64,000 nucleotides of DNA from Amantichitinum ursilacus (GTDB taxonomy: Bacteria; Pseudomonadota; Gammaproteobacteria; Burkholderiales; Chitinibacteraceae). The stretch lies in assembly GCF_001294205.1 (NCBI RefSeq), contig NZ_LAQT01000004.1, positions 1-64,000 on the forward strand, read 5' to 3'. The notes under the pieces are model-generated. The model was not told where the DNA came from. It worked only from the letters and a program-made list of their open reading frames with translations, and made no database searches. Shown piece by piece: positions 38,031-46,724 of the stretch; position 1 is the first letter of the stretch, and every line of letters begins with the position of its first letter. The translations under genes were made by a program, and so were the position numbers.

Positions 38031-38885
38031 TTAGCGCGCGTACGGATTGGTCGGCGCGGCCGCGGCAGGCTTGCTCAACTCGTAAACAGTCTTGCTGCGC
38101 AATTTAAAGTATTCGGCGGCGTGATACAGATTCTCGGAATGGCCGACAAACAACAGCCCATTGTTTTTCAGCAACGGCGCAAACCGGCGCAGGATATTAA
38201 GCTGCGTTGGTTTATCGAAATAAATCATCACATTGCGGCAGAAAATGGCATCAAACGGGCCGCGCACTGACCAGTTGGTTTCCACCAGATTGAGCTTGCG
38301 GAACACGATCATGTCGCGCAGTTCCTGCTTGGCCTGATAGTTGCCATCGGGCAAGCGATCAAAAAAGCGGCGTACGCGCGCGCTATCCATCTTTTCGACT
38401 TCGTCACCGTTGTAGATGCCGCGTTTGGCGGTTTCCAGCACGTTGGTATCGAGATCGGTGGCGATGATCTTGACCGGCGGGCGCAGGCTGTCCAGTGCTT
38501 CGCAGGCGGTGATTGCAATCGAATACGGCTCTTCACCGGTGCTGGAGGCTGAGCACCACACGTTGAGCACACCTGCGCTGCGATTGGCCTTCAAATGCTC
38601 GGCCAGCATCGGAAAATGATGTGATTCGCGGAAAAACGACGTCAGGTTGGTGGTCAGCGAATTGGTAAACAGCTCGAATTCCTTGCTGTCGCCACGTTCC
38701 AGCACCGCCAGGTATTCATTGAACGAGCGCAAACCCAGTGCGCGTAAACGCTTGGCCAGGCGGCCGTACACCATGTCGTGCTTGGCCGGCGTCAGCGCGA
38801 TACCGGCATAGTTGTAGATCATCTTGCGGACTTTCTCGAAGTCCTGTTCGGTGAAAACGAACTCGCGCTGCGAAGCATTCAGCAT
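38031..38885 (-). CDS. cheR: Chemotaxis protein methyltransferase CheR
   Basis: A 284-aa S-adenosylmethionine-dependent enzyme that methylates glutamates on chemoreceptors. The N-terminal all-alpha domain (FEKVRKMIYNYAGIALTPAKHDMVYGRLAKRLRALGL) is followed by NLTSFFRESHHFPML, the SAM-binding VWCSASSTGEEPYSIAITA, and IFCRNVMIYFDKPTQ of the catalytic domain. The C-terminal HSENLYHAAEYF matches the family. No other chemotaxis gene is adjacent, so it is an orphan cheR, or part of a split che set. Confidence 0.94.
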   Translation of the reverse strand: MLNASQREFVFTEQDFEKVRKMIYNYAGIALTPAKHDMVYGRLAKRLRALGLRSFNEYLAVLERGDSKEFELFTNSLTTNLTSFFRESHHFPMLAEHLKANRSAGVLNVWCSASSTGEEPYSIAITACEALDSLRPPVKIIATDLDTNVLETAKRGIYNGDEVEKMDSARVRRFFDRLPDGNYQAKQELRDMIVFRKLNLVETNWSVRGPFDAIFCRNVMIYFDKPTQLNILRRFAPLLKNNGLLFVGHSENLYHAAEYFKLRSKTVYELSKPAAAAPTNPYAR

Positions 38886-38983
38886 GTTGTGGGCACCTGG
38901 TCAGAATCCGCTTATCTACTCATTTGGCATAGGGTAGTGTCAAGCTGGTAGCGCGCCTGGGCTGCGGGCCCAAGCCGCGCTGA

Positions 38984-40468
38984 CTAAAGCCCCAGCTGAT
39001 CCCACATGGCGTCCACGCGAGCCACGGTGGCCGCGTCTTTATCGATGGTGCGGCCCCATTCGCGCGTGGTTTCTCCCGCCCATTTGTTGGTGGCATCGAG
39101 GCCCATCTTGCCGCCCAGGCCACTGATCGGCGAGGCAAAATCCAGATAATCGATCGGCGTGTTTTCCACCAGCGTGACATCGCGCACCGGGTCCATGCGC
39201 GTGGTGATGGCCCAGATCACCTCTTTCCAGTCGCGCGCATCGACGTCCTCGTCCACCACCACGATGAATTTGGTGTACATAAACTGGCGCAGGAACGACC
39301 ACACGCCAAACAGAATGCGCTTGGCATGGCCCGGATATTGTTTGCGGATCGACACCACCGCCATGCGATAGCTGCAGCCTTCGGGCGGCAGATAAAAGTC
39401 GACGATTTCGGGAAACTGCTTTTGCAGGATCGGCACGAACACTTCATTCAACGCTACACCCAGCACGGCCGGCTCATCGGGCGGCTTGCCGGTGTAGGTG
39501 CTGTGATAGATCGGGTTGTCGCGTTGCGTGATGCGGTCGATGGTAAAGACCGGAAAATAATCCTGCTCGTTGTAGTAGCCGGTGTGATCACCATACGGGC
39601 CTTCGAGCGCGTGCTCAAAGCCACTGGGGTGATTGGCATCGGGGTTGATATGGCCTTCGAGCACAATCTCAGCCGATGCGGGCACTTGCAGATCGCTGCC
39701 GATGCATTTGACCAGCTCGGTCTTGCTGCCGCGTAACAAGCCGGCAAATTGATATTCGCTGAGGCTATCGGGCACCGGCGTGACCGCACCGAGGATGGTG
39801 GCCGGGTCGCACCCGAGCACCACCGCCACCGGATACGGCTGGCCGGGGTTGCGTCTGGCATGTTCGCGAAAATCCAGCGCACCGCCGCGATGCGCCAGCC
39901 AACGCATGATGACTTTGTTGCGGCCTATCACCTGCTGGCGATAGATGCCCAGGTTCTGCCGTTTTTTCTCGGGCCCCCGCGTGACCACCAGACCCCAGGT
40001 AATCAGCGGCGCCACATCGCCGGGCCAGCAATGCTGCACCGGGATCGCGGCCAGATCGACATCCGGGCCTTCAATCACGTTTTGCTGGCAAGCGCCCTTG
40101 CCCACTACTTTGGGCGCCATATTCAGCACCTGCTTCAACAGTGGCAGTTTGTCCCACGCGTCGCGCAGCCCTTTGGGCGGCTCCGGCTCTTTGAGGTAGG
40201 CCAGCGTCTTGCCGATCTCGCGCAGTGCGCTGACCTGATCCGCGCCCATGCCCAACGCCACCCGGCGCGGCGTGCCAAACAGATTGCCCAGCACCGGCAT
40301 CGTGCTGCCGGGCACATTGTCGAACACGATGGCCGGGCCGCCCGCACGCAAGGTGCGATCGCAGATTTCGGTCATTTCGAGATAAGGCGAGACCGGCACG
40401 CTAACGTGCTTGAGTTCGCCCAGCTTCTCCAGTTGCGCCATAAAGTCGCGCAGATCGCGGTATTGCAT
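38984..40468 (-). CDS. ubiD: 3-octaprenyl-4-hydroxybenzoate carboxy-lyase
   Basis: A 494-aa prenylated-FMN-dependent decarboxylase of ubiquinone biosynthesis. The start at 40468 ([38 protein letters not shown]) matches the conserved N-terminus; the frame is open 14 codons further upstream. Typical regions include [50 protein letters not shown], and the C-terminal [22 protein letters not shown]. The prFMN synthase gene ubiX is not nearby. Confidence 0.95.
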   Translation of the reverse strand: MQYRDLRDFMAQLEKLGELKHVSVPVSPYLEMTEICDRTLRAGGPAIVFDNVPGSTMPVLGNLFGTPRRVALGMGADQVSALREIGKTLAYLKEPEPPKGLRDAWDKLPLLKQVLNMAPKVVGKGACQQNVIEGPDVDLAAIPVQHCWPGDVAPLITWGLVVTRGPEKKRQNLGIYRQQVIGRNKVIMRWLAHRGGALDFREHARRNPGQPYPVAVVLGCDPATILGAVTPVPDSLSEYQFAGLLRGSKTELVKCIGSDLQVPASAEIVLEGHINPDANHPSGFEHALEGPYGDHTGYYNEQDYFPVFTIDRITQRDNPIYHSTYTGKPPDEPAVLGVALNEVFVPILQKQFPEIVDFYLPPEGCSYRMAVVSIRKQYPGHAKRILFGVWSFLRQFMYTKFIVVVDEDVDARDWKEVIWAITTRMDPVRDVTLVENTPIDYLDFASPISGLGGKMGLDATNKWAGETTREWGRTIDKDAATVARVDAMWDQLGL

Positions 40469-40594
40469 GAGATTCCGTCGGACAAAGATGAGGTTTGATA
40501 CGACCAACACCAGAGGATAGGCCCACCCTCGGCGCGCCGTAATGCAAAAGGCCGCGCGGCGTACCGGGCGGCCCTGCTGGCGGCTATTCTACGA

Positions 40595-41512
40595 TCACTC
40601 TGCGCTGAGCGTCATGCCAACGTGATAGATATCGCCCGGTTGCAGCGTGGGCGAGTAATCCCACATATCGCCGCGTTCCACGCAGACGTAGCCGACATAA
40701 TTGCCCGCGCCGATGTCCGCGATGCGCGCGGCGTTTTCCCATGGGTTCCACACCACGGCGCAATGCGTTTCGGCGCTTTCGATCACGATCTTGCCCTTGC
40801 CGGTGCTGATGGTTTGCACCTTGGGCACATCCAGATAGACGCGATCGGTGGGACCGGACAGTTGCAGTTCGCCCTCTTGCGCGATGCGCGGCTTGTCGGC
40901 GGGCAGCGTGTCGATGTATTCGGTGCCTTCCAGGCCGTGAATAACGGCTTTGCTGACGTCGGGCACGGCAAAATAGGTGTGCAGCGCAAACGAATGCAAT
41001 TGCGGTTCCTGGCCCAGATGCTGCGCTTGCAGATCCAGATGCAGTGTGCTGCCCACGGTAATGGCCAGGCGGTACACAAAGGCGTGCGGCCACAACGCGC
41101 GCGAAGCGTCGTTGTCACGCAGTTCCAACACCACGCGCGTGCTGCCGTCGTCATTGGCGGCGGCTTCGATCACGCTCCAGTTTTCGTTGCGGGCAAAACC
41201 GTGCTTGGGCAGATCGTCATGCTCAGGATGGGCGCCAAACCACGGCATGCACAGCGGAATGCCGCCACGCACCGCTTCGCCGGCCTGCAAGACCAGTTTG
41301 GGCGACAGCCACAGCAGGTCGTCACCGCCTGCTGGCACAAACGACATCAAATGCGCGCCCTGCAACGCCACCACAGCCCGGCCTTGCGCGTTTTCAATGA
41401 CCAATACAGGCAGACCCGCGCCATCGGCTTGCGGGTAAAGCTCGCGCGAGTCGCGCTGGCTGATACCAGGCACGGCGTTGATCAAAGCCGCTTCGGCAGG
41501 ACTGAAAGACAT
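40595..41512 (-). CDS. D-hexose-6-phosphate mutarotase (YeaD-like)
   Basis: A 305-aa aldose-1-epimerase superfamily protein that interconverts alpha and beta anomers of glucose-6-phosphate. The start at 41512 gives MSFSPAEAALINAVPGI. Family motifs include VVALQGAHLMSFVPAGGDDLLWLSP, RGGIPLCMPWFGAHPEHDDLPKHGFARNENW (catalytic-type His), and LHSFALHTYFAVPDV with EYIDTL. Its genomic neighbours share no obvious pathway. Confidence 0.9.
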   Translation of the reverse strand: MSFSPAEAALINAVPGISQRDSRELYPQADGAGLPVLVIENAQGRAVVALQGAHLMSFVPAGGDDLLWLSPKLVLQAGEAVRGGIPLCMPWFGAHPEHDDLPKHGFARNENWSVIEAAANDDGSTRVVLELRDNDASRALWPHAFVYRLAITVGSTLHLDLQAQHLGQEPQLHSFALHTYFAVPDVSKAVIHGLEGTEYIDTLPADKPRIAQEGELQLSGPTDRVYLDVPKVQTISTGKGKIVIESAETHCAVVWNPWENAARIADIGAGNYVGYVCVERGDMWDYSPTLQPGDIYHVGMTLSAE

Positions 41513-41682
41513 GGCGATGTACTCCGGGATATGGGTTTGGAGGCGAATAATCCGCGCGCACCGGCTGCAAGGCAATGCACGGCGTCGCAACTGCGCAAGG
41601 CGGGCAATGATTTGCAGCGCGTGTCGTGATGGCCAAAGCATGCTGTCAGCAACGTCCGCCAGCATAGCAGATAGTCGCAGCG

Positions 41683-42570
41683 CTAGTGCTTGGGCACGGC
41701 GGCGGGCGTAGGGACACCACTGGGGCGCGAGGTACGTTGTTCGTACGGATACGTATGAAACGGGTCAAGCCAGCGTGAGCACCACTTGAACACCCGGCGA
41801 TAGGCGTCATCGGTGGCCGACTGGTTAAAGCCGACCATCACACCGCCGCCAGGATGGGTATCGTTGGCAATATCTTTGCGCAAATGGACTTCGAGGCCAG
41901 GATCATCGAAGTCGTGATAGACATCGGGATAGCTGACCAGGCGAAAGGTATCCATGCCCGAACGCGTGACCAGATCGCGGCACGGTTCCACCGGCGTCCA
42001 GTCATCGGCCTCTCCCATCAGCATCAGCGTGGGCGCGGCGGGTTGATACGGTTGCGCGGTACGCAGAAATGAACCACAGCCCGGGTAGAAGGCGACGGCG
42101 GCGCGCACGCCGGGATTATCCCGATCCATCAGCGCCAGCACGGTGGTTGCGCCTTGCGACCAACCCAGTACGGCGATGCGACTACTATCGATTTCTTTGC
42201 GACTTTTAAGCCAGTTGACCGCGCGTTGCGCATCTTCGGCCCGGCGCGTTGAATTGAGTGCGCCCTTGCTGGACGCGGTACAGGTTTCGCGCACCCCGCG
42301 CGGGCCAAAGCTATCAACCATCAACACGCCGTAGCCCAGTTCTTGCAACAGGGCCGCCATATGCGCGGGCCGTGTGGCCAGCACGCCGGGCTTGGCCCAC
42401 AAGCCGCCACAGCCATGCAGCAGCAACATGCCGGGCGCGTTGCCCGTGGCAGACGGCGGGGCCATCCATTCCGCGGGCAAGGTAATGCCGCCAGGGCCGG
42501 CGATCTCGACACGTGCAGCGTCTGCCGCGCCGGCACACGCCAACAGCACGGCGACTGCCGTCCATAACAT
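41683..42570 (-). CDS. Secreted dienelactone-hydrolase-family alpha/beta hydrolase
   Basis: A protein of about 295 aa with a signal peptide (MLWTAVAVLLACAGAADA) when started at 42570. No clear ribosome binding site is seen, and the frame is open 50 codons further upstream. Alpha/beta-hydrolase features: the oxyanion region MLLLHGCGGLWAKPG, the nucleophile elbow IAVLGWSQGATTVLAL (Ser in GWSQG, where classical dienelactone hydrolases have Cys), Asp in GEADDWTPVEPC, and His in YPDVYHDFDDPG. The triad is therefore complete. The substrate is unknown; an extracytoplasmic esterase is the safest reading. Confidence 0.83.
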   Translation of the reverse strand: MLWTAVAVLLACAGAADAARVEIAGPGGITLPAEWMAPPSATGNAPGMLLLHGCGGLWAKPGVLATRPAHMAALLQELGYGVLMVDSFGPRGVRETCTASSKGALNSTRRAEDAQRAVNWLKSRKEIDSSRIAVLGWSQGATTVLALMDRDNPGVRAAVAFYPGCGSFLRTAQPYQPAAPTLMLMGEADDWTPVEPCRDLVTRSGMDTFRLVSYPDVYHDFDDPGLEVHLRKDIANDTHPGGGVMVGFNQSATDDAYRRVFKWCSRWLDPFHTYPYEQRTSRPSGVPTPAAVPKH

Positions 42571-42881
42571 CAGACGTTGCAAAAGAAACCGGTACAGCGT
42601 GGATAACAAGAAATAGGGCAACACGATATCCGCATTAATGAGTCTGGCCGCAGCACCTGCGCGCCATGCACAAACCGTTACTGCTTGAAACAGACACAGG
42701 ATTGCGGCGCACTCTAACACAAATGAGCTTACGGGCCGAAGGTGCGTTTGCGCGCAGCCACACCGGCGCGCACCAAAACGATGCCAGCGGCATGCGGATT
42801 TATGTGCTAAATCAATGAGGTAGCCGCTGACCGCGTCGCAACACGTAGTGCCCGCGCACCCTGCCCCAGGAGAAAGGCAAG
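42571..42881. other. Divergent intergenic region
   Basis: About 310 bases between the minus-strand hydrolase and the plus-strand enoyl-CoA hydratase. It should contain both promoters. The minus-strand frame of the hydrolase is open through most of it, but its residues carry no family pattern. I see no operator palindrome or RNA gene. Confidence 0.4.
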
Positions 42882-43682
42882 ATGGCCGATACCCTCGAGA
42901 TCAGTATCGATGCCAACGGCATCGCCCGCATTGCGTTGGCGCGGCCCGAGGCGGGCAATGCCATCAACGATGTCATGCTGGCCGAACTGACTGCGGCATT
43001 GGCCGGGCTTGGGCAAAACGAGGGCCTGCGCGTACTGATCCTCACCGCCCAAGGGGAGCGCTTTTGCAGCGGCATGGACATGACCTGGCTCAAGCGTGCC
43101 GACGTAATGGACGCGCCGGGCAATTTTGATGAGGCGTTGCGACTGGCGCGCTTGCTGCAATTACTGGACCGGATCCCTACCCCCACCATCGCCTGTGTGC
43201 ATGGCAATGCCGAAGGCGTCGGCGTGGGACTAGTGGCCTGTTGCGATATGGTGGTGGCGGATCGCACTACGTCATTCTGTTTGCCGGAAACCCGGATGGG
43301 CGTGGCACCCGCGATCATCGCGCCTTATGTGGTGTCGCGCCTGGGCGTCGGGATGGCGCGGCGTTATATGCTGACCGGCGAAGCCATCAAAGCCGAACGC
43401 GCCGCGCAGGCCGGGTTGGTACACGAAGTGGTCGATACGCCGATACAGATGCGGGAATGCGTCAAAGACTGGGTGGAAGCATTGCTGAAGGCGGCGCCGC
43501 ACGCGGTGGCGACGGCCAAACGCATGATCACCAATGTGGCTTATCGGCCGGTGGATGATGCGTTGATTTCGGATAGTGCGCACCGGATTGCGCATTTGCA
43601 TACGCATCCGGAAGCAAGGGAAGGCATGGCGGCCACGTTGGAACAGCGGCCGCCGCACTGGTTCAGATCAAGCGATTCCTGA
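42882..43682 (+). CDS. Enoyl-CoA hydratase/isomerase family protein
   Basis: A 266-aa crotonase-fold enzyme. The ATG follows AGGAGAAAGG. The oxyanion-hole regions are GERFCSGMDMTWLK (first backbone NH) and CVHGNAEGVGVGLVACCDMVVAD (second). A catalytic-type Glu lies in CLPETRMGVAPAIIAPYVVSRLG. This pattern is closest to methylglutaconyl-CoA hydratase (leucine catabolism), but the substrate cannot be settled from sequence. No other acyl-CoA or leucine-degradation genes are adjacent. Confidence 0.87.
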   Translation: MADTLEISIDANGIARIALARPEAGNAINDVMLAELTAALAGLGQNEGLRVLILTAQGERFCSGMDMTWLKRADVMDAPGNFDEALRLARLLQLLDRIPTPTIACVHGNAEGVGVGLVACCDMVVADRTTSFCLPETRMGVAPAIIAPYVVSRLGVGMARRYMLTGEAIKAERAAQAGLVHEVVDTPIQMRECVKDWVEALLKAAPHAVATAKRMITNVAYRPVDDALISDSAHRIAHLHTHPEAREGMAATLEQRPPHWFRSSDS

Positions 43683-43866
43683 AGGCGGGATGCTGCTGGC
43701 GTTCGGTTGCAACGGCTTCGGCTACTGTCATCAAGCGCAGTGCAGGTTGCGGCGCATGCAGCAGCGGCGTGTGGGCGGTCTGTTGTTCTACCGGGTCACC
43801 CATCATCAGCGTGGTCGGTGCATCGGCCAATGTTGCGCCCGATTCCATTTCAAAATAGTTGACCAT
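43663..43866 (-). CDS. Small hypothetical protein
   Basis: A 67-codon ORF (MVNYFEMESGATLADAPTTL...). It is not recognised. It is supported by a strong ribosome binding site, GAGGAAAC, six bases before the ATG at 43866 on the minus strand. The protein is cytosolic by composition, with no membrane segment. Its last 20 bases overlap the 3' end of the enoyl-CoA hydratase gene antisense. The frame is open further upstream to 44007, but no better start is visible. Confidence 0.5.
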   Translation of the reverse strand: MVNYFEMESGATLADAPTTLMMGDPVEQQTAHTPLLHAPQPALRLMTVAEAVATERQQHPAFRNRLI

Positions 43867-44028
43867 GATTGTTTCCTCGTGAGCGGGTAGTAAGGACTGC
43901 CTTACCGCATATATCGGCCTGTTCGTTCCAGATTTCAATAGTTTTCTGATACAGATCAAACCAGTGTTGCGTTTGAGCGGAACAACGGCAAATTCAGGAA
44001 ATATCACTTACACACAGCAGCATGCCAT

Positions 44029-44063
44029 AAAAAAAAGCGGCACAGTAAAGTGCCGCTTTTTTC
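44029..44063. terminator. Terminator downstream of ppiD
   Basis: AAAAAAGCGGCAC / GTGCCGCTTTTTT with loop AGTAAA, symmetric and with T runs on both strands. It ends ppiD transcription on the minus strand, about 50 bases past its stop. Confidence 0.88.
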
Positions 44064-44109
44064 TTACATCACGCCCCGCGCTTGCACGCGGGTCTGGATG
44101 CGCGCCGCG

Positions 44110-45936
44110 TTATTCCGACTTGGCCGCGCGAATTTCAACCTTTTGCTTTTTCTGCAGATTGGCCATGTAGCTGGCCATCTCGGCACCCGCGTAGGTCTGT
44201 TCCATACTTTGCGTCAGCTGCGCACGCATTTCCGGGGTCATGGCCGGAGCTGCAATGGCTTTTTCCACCTTGTACACCACAAAGCCCTGGGCCGGATCAG
44301 CACCGCCCACATACGCCGGCAGCTTCTTCACATCGACGTTGAACACGGCCTTGACCTGATCCGCCGGCACCGCCGGGTTGCCAAAGCGACCCAGTTGCGT
44401 GGGTTGTTCGGCCCATTTGATCTCAGCCGCTTCGCCCTTTTGCAGCGCGGCCAGCTTTTGTGCGCCGTCGGCAGCGGCCAGCTTCACGGCCTTCTCGTGC
44501 TTCAGCTTGCTTTCAATATCCGGGCTGGCCGTCGCCAGCGGCGGGACTTGCGCGGCCTTGTAGTCGATCACACGGGCGGAGACCAGCGTGCCCGGCTGCA
44601 CTTCAATCGCTTCAGTGTTGTGCTTTTTCTTGAGCACATCATCGCTGAACAACGCTTCGGTCAGCTTGGGGTTGCTCAGCGCCGGGTCTTGCGCGCCTTG
44701 ACGGGTTACCCAGCCGCTCTGCGCGGTTTGCAGTTTCAGCGCATCGGCAGCGGGCTTCAGACTGTCGGCTTGCTGATAAACCAGCTCGTTAAACTTGTCG
44801 AGGCTGGACTGATATTGCGTCTGCGCCTTTTCAGCCTTCACCTTGTCGGCCACTGCGGTCTTCACATCGGCCAGCGAGGTGGTGCGCGCGTCTTCCAGCA
44901 TGATGATGTGATAACCAAACTGGCTTTCCACCACGTCGCTGATCTGGCCTTTACTGAGCTTGAATGCGGCATCGGCGAATGGCTTGACCATTGCATCAGC
45001 GGCAAACCAACCCAAATCGCCACCCTGGTCTTTGGAACCCGGGTCTTGCGACTCCGCTTTGGCCACGGCGGCAAATGAAGACGGATTGGCCTTCACTTGC
45101 TTGTCGATGGCCTCCGCCTTGGCTTTGGCGGCCTGCTTGTCAGCAGCGGACGCGTTGGGCTGTACCGCGATCAGGATGTGTGCGGCTTTGCGTTCATCCT
45201 TGGCCAGCTCGGCCTTGTGTGCGTCAAAGTACTTCTGGATTTCGGCATCGCTGACGGTTTGTTGCTGCGCCAGTTGCGCGGCCGACAACACCAGATATTC
45301 CACCCGTACCATTTCAGGCGCTTTCAGATCGACCTGGTGGGCGTCGTAATATTGTTTGATTTCGGCTGGAGTGACGCTGGCCTTGCCCAGATAGTCATCG
45401 GCTTTGAAAACCGAAGTAACCACTTCGCGCCGTTCGCCCATCAGGCGCGCTGCGTTTTCGATGACAGCGTTGGGCACCACCACCGAAGCTTGCCACGGCG
45501 CCATCAGTTGGCGGCCTGCCAGATCTTCGCCCACATCTTTCTGGAACTGCAGCGGTTGCATGCCGTTGGCCGACAGCACCTGTTCGTATTTGGTCTTGCT
45601 GAACTGGCCGTTGTCCTGGAATGCCGGGATTGCGGCAATCGCGGCGCGCAGTTGCTCGTCGCTTGGGGTCAACCGCAAATCGCGGGCTTCATTGAGCACC
45701 AGTTGACGTTCGATCAACGCGTTCAGCACGGTCGGCTTTTGCGCGCCCTGCTGGCGACGCATCGCATCTTCGACCTGTTGTTCGCTGATCGTGGTGTTGC
45801 CCACTTTGGCCAACCAGTCGCTGCCACCTTGCGAGGCCGCGTAACCGCTCCAGCCGAAGCTGACGATCAAGCCCAGCACAACCGCGCCCAGCAGGACCTC
45901 GACCATTCTTCGGTTCTTTTGCACCAGATCAAACAT
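44110..45936 (-). CDS. ppiD: Periplasmic folding chaperone / peptidyl-prolyl isomerase PpiD
   Basis: A 608-aa inner-membrane-anchored chaperone at the Sec translocon exit. The ATG at 45936 has GAAGG about ten bases upstream. A short cytoplasmic N-terminus is followed by one membrane helix ([24 protein letters not shown], about 11-34). A SurA-like N-domain follows, then a parvulin domain (about 225-350) with [25 protein letters not shown] and [15 protein letters not shown], and a second, degenerate rotamase-like region. The position next to lon, hupB and tRNA genes is the usual one in beta- and gammaproteobacteria. Confidence 0.95.
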   Translation of the reverse strand: MFDLVQKNRRMVEVLLGAVVLGLIVSFGWSGYAASQGGSDWLAKVGNTTISEQQVEDAMRRQQGAQKPTVLNALIERQLVLNEARDLRLTPSDEQLRAAIAAIPAFQDNGQFSKTKYEQVLSANGMQPLQFQKDVGEDLAGRQLMAPWQASVVVPNAVIENAARLMGERREVVTSVFKADDYLGKASVTPAEIKQYYDAHQVDLKAPEMVRVEYLVLSAAQLAQQQTVSDAEIQKYFDAHKAELAKDERKAAHILIAVQPNASAADKQAAKAKAEAIDKQVKANPSSFAAVAKAESQDPGSKDQGGDLGWFAADAMVKPFADAAFKLSKGQISDVVESQFGYHIIMLEDARTTSLADVKTAVADKVKAEKAQTQYQSSLDKFNELVYQQADSLKPAADALKLQTAQSGWVTRQGAQDPALSNPKLTEALFSDDVLKKKHNTEAIEVQPGTLVSARVIDYKAAQVPPLATASPDIESKLKHEKAVKLAAADGAQKLAALQKGEAAEIKWAEQPTQLGRFGNPAVPADQVKAVFNVDVKKLPAYVGGADPAQGFVVYKVEKAIAAPAMTPEMRAQLTQSMEQTYAGAEMASYMANLQKKQKVEIRAAKSE

Positions 45937-46085
45937 GAACAGATACACCTTCGTAAGTAGACTGGGGCGTTATCATGCCAGAAGCAATGCGCAGCGTCTG
46001 CTAGCAAAGCAGCACAACAACACCGTTGATACGGGAATTAACGGTCGAAGCCGGATTATGAGAATTTTCGCGAACGCGTAAAAAC

Positions 46086-46115
46086 AAAAAGCCAGGCATA
46101 AAGCCTGGCTTTTTG
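46086..46115 (-). terminator. Terminator of the tRNA-Val/tRNA-Asp transcript
   Basis: The stem GCCAGGC / GCCTGGC (46091-46097 with 46103-46109, loop ATAAA) is followed on the minus strand by a run of T. It lies nine bases past the tRNA-Asp CCA end. Confidence 0.85.
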
Positions 46116-46123
46116 TTGACATC

Positions 46124-46200
46124 TGGCGGAGCGGACGGGACTCGAACCCGCGACCCCCGGCGTGACAGGCCGGTATTCTAACCAACTGAACTACCGCTCC
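46124..46200 (-). tRNA. tRNA-Asp (GTC)
   Basis: A 77-nt cloverleaf including encoded CCA. The acceptor stem pairs GGAGCGG with CCGCTCC. The anticodon stem CCGGC / GCCGG (approximately) encloses CTGTCAC with anticodon GTC. The T-arm contains GGTTCGAGTCC. It is transcribed with tRNA-Val 50 bases upstream. Confidence 0.97.
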
Positions 46201-46250
46201 AGAAGAGTCGGCGATTATAACAGGTTTGTTGTAAAACTTGCAAATCACCT

Positions 46251-46327
46251 TGGTGGGTAGTAGTGGATTCGAACCACCGACCCCCTGCGTGTGAAGCAGG
46301 TGCTCTAACCAACTGAGCTAACCACCC
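46251..46327 (-). tRNA. tRNA-Val (CAC)
   Basis: A 77-nt cloverleaf including CCA. The acceptor GGGTGGT pairs with ACTACCC (one G-U). The anticodon stem CCTGC / GCAGG encloses TTCACAC with anticodon CAC, which reads GUG valine codons. The T-loop sequence is GGTTCGAATCC. Confidence 0.97.
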
Positions 46328-46368
46328 CCGGTCTTACGCTGCAAGGTTTCCCTCAGCAGCAAAGACAA

Positions 46369-46641
46369 TCATTGTACTGCATCTTTCAGCGATTTGCCAG
46401 CACGGAATTTCGGTTGCTTCGCAGCAGCGATTTCGATGGTCTGGCCGGTACGCGGATTGCGGCCGTTGCGTGCTTCACGCTCAGCCACGTAGAAAGTGCC
46501 GAAGCCAACGAGAGTCACTTCGTCGCCACCTTGCAGTGCCTTGGATACAGCTTCGATGGTTGCGTCCAGCGCTTTGCCAGCGGAAGCCTTCGACAGGCCT
46601 GCGGATTCGGCGATTGCGTCGATCAGTTCAGATTTGTTCAC
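46369..46641 (-). CDS. hupB: DNA-binding protein HU-beta
   Basis: A 90-aa nucleoid protein that bends and compacts DNA as a dimer. It begins with GTG at 46641, preceded by AAGGGGAC. The sequence is textbook: [19 protein letters not shown], the dimer core, and the DNA-binding arm [20 protein letters not shown] with the intercalating proline in RNPRTG. It follows lon, as in E. coli. Confidence 0.98.
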   Translation of the reverse strand: MNKSELIDAIAESAGLSKASAGKALDATIEAVSKALQGGDEVTLVGFGTFYVAEREARNGRNPRTGQTIEIAAAKQPKFRAGKSLKDAVQ

Positions 46642-46724
46642 TTACGTCCCCTTTCATTCTGGTTGGATAGGTCCGGTCAGCCGATTGCCTGAGCTTTATA
46701 GCAAGCGGCAAAAACGCGTGTCAA

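Noticed and set aside
40546-40580. Possible terminator between the mutarotase and ubiD genes
   Set aside because: The G+C-rich inverted segments are imperfect and no T run follows on the minus strand.
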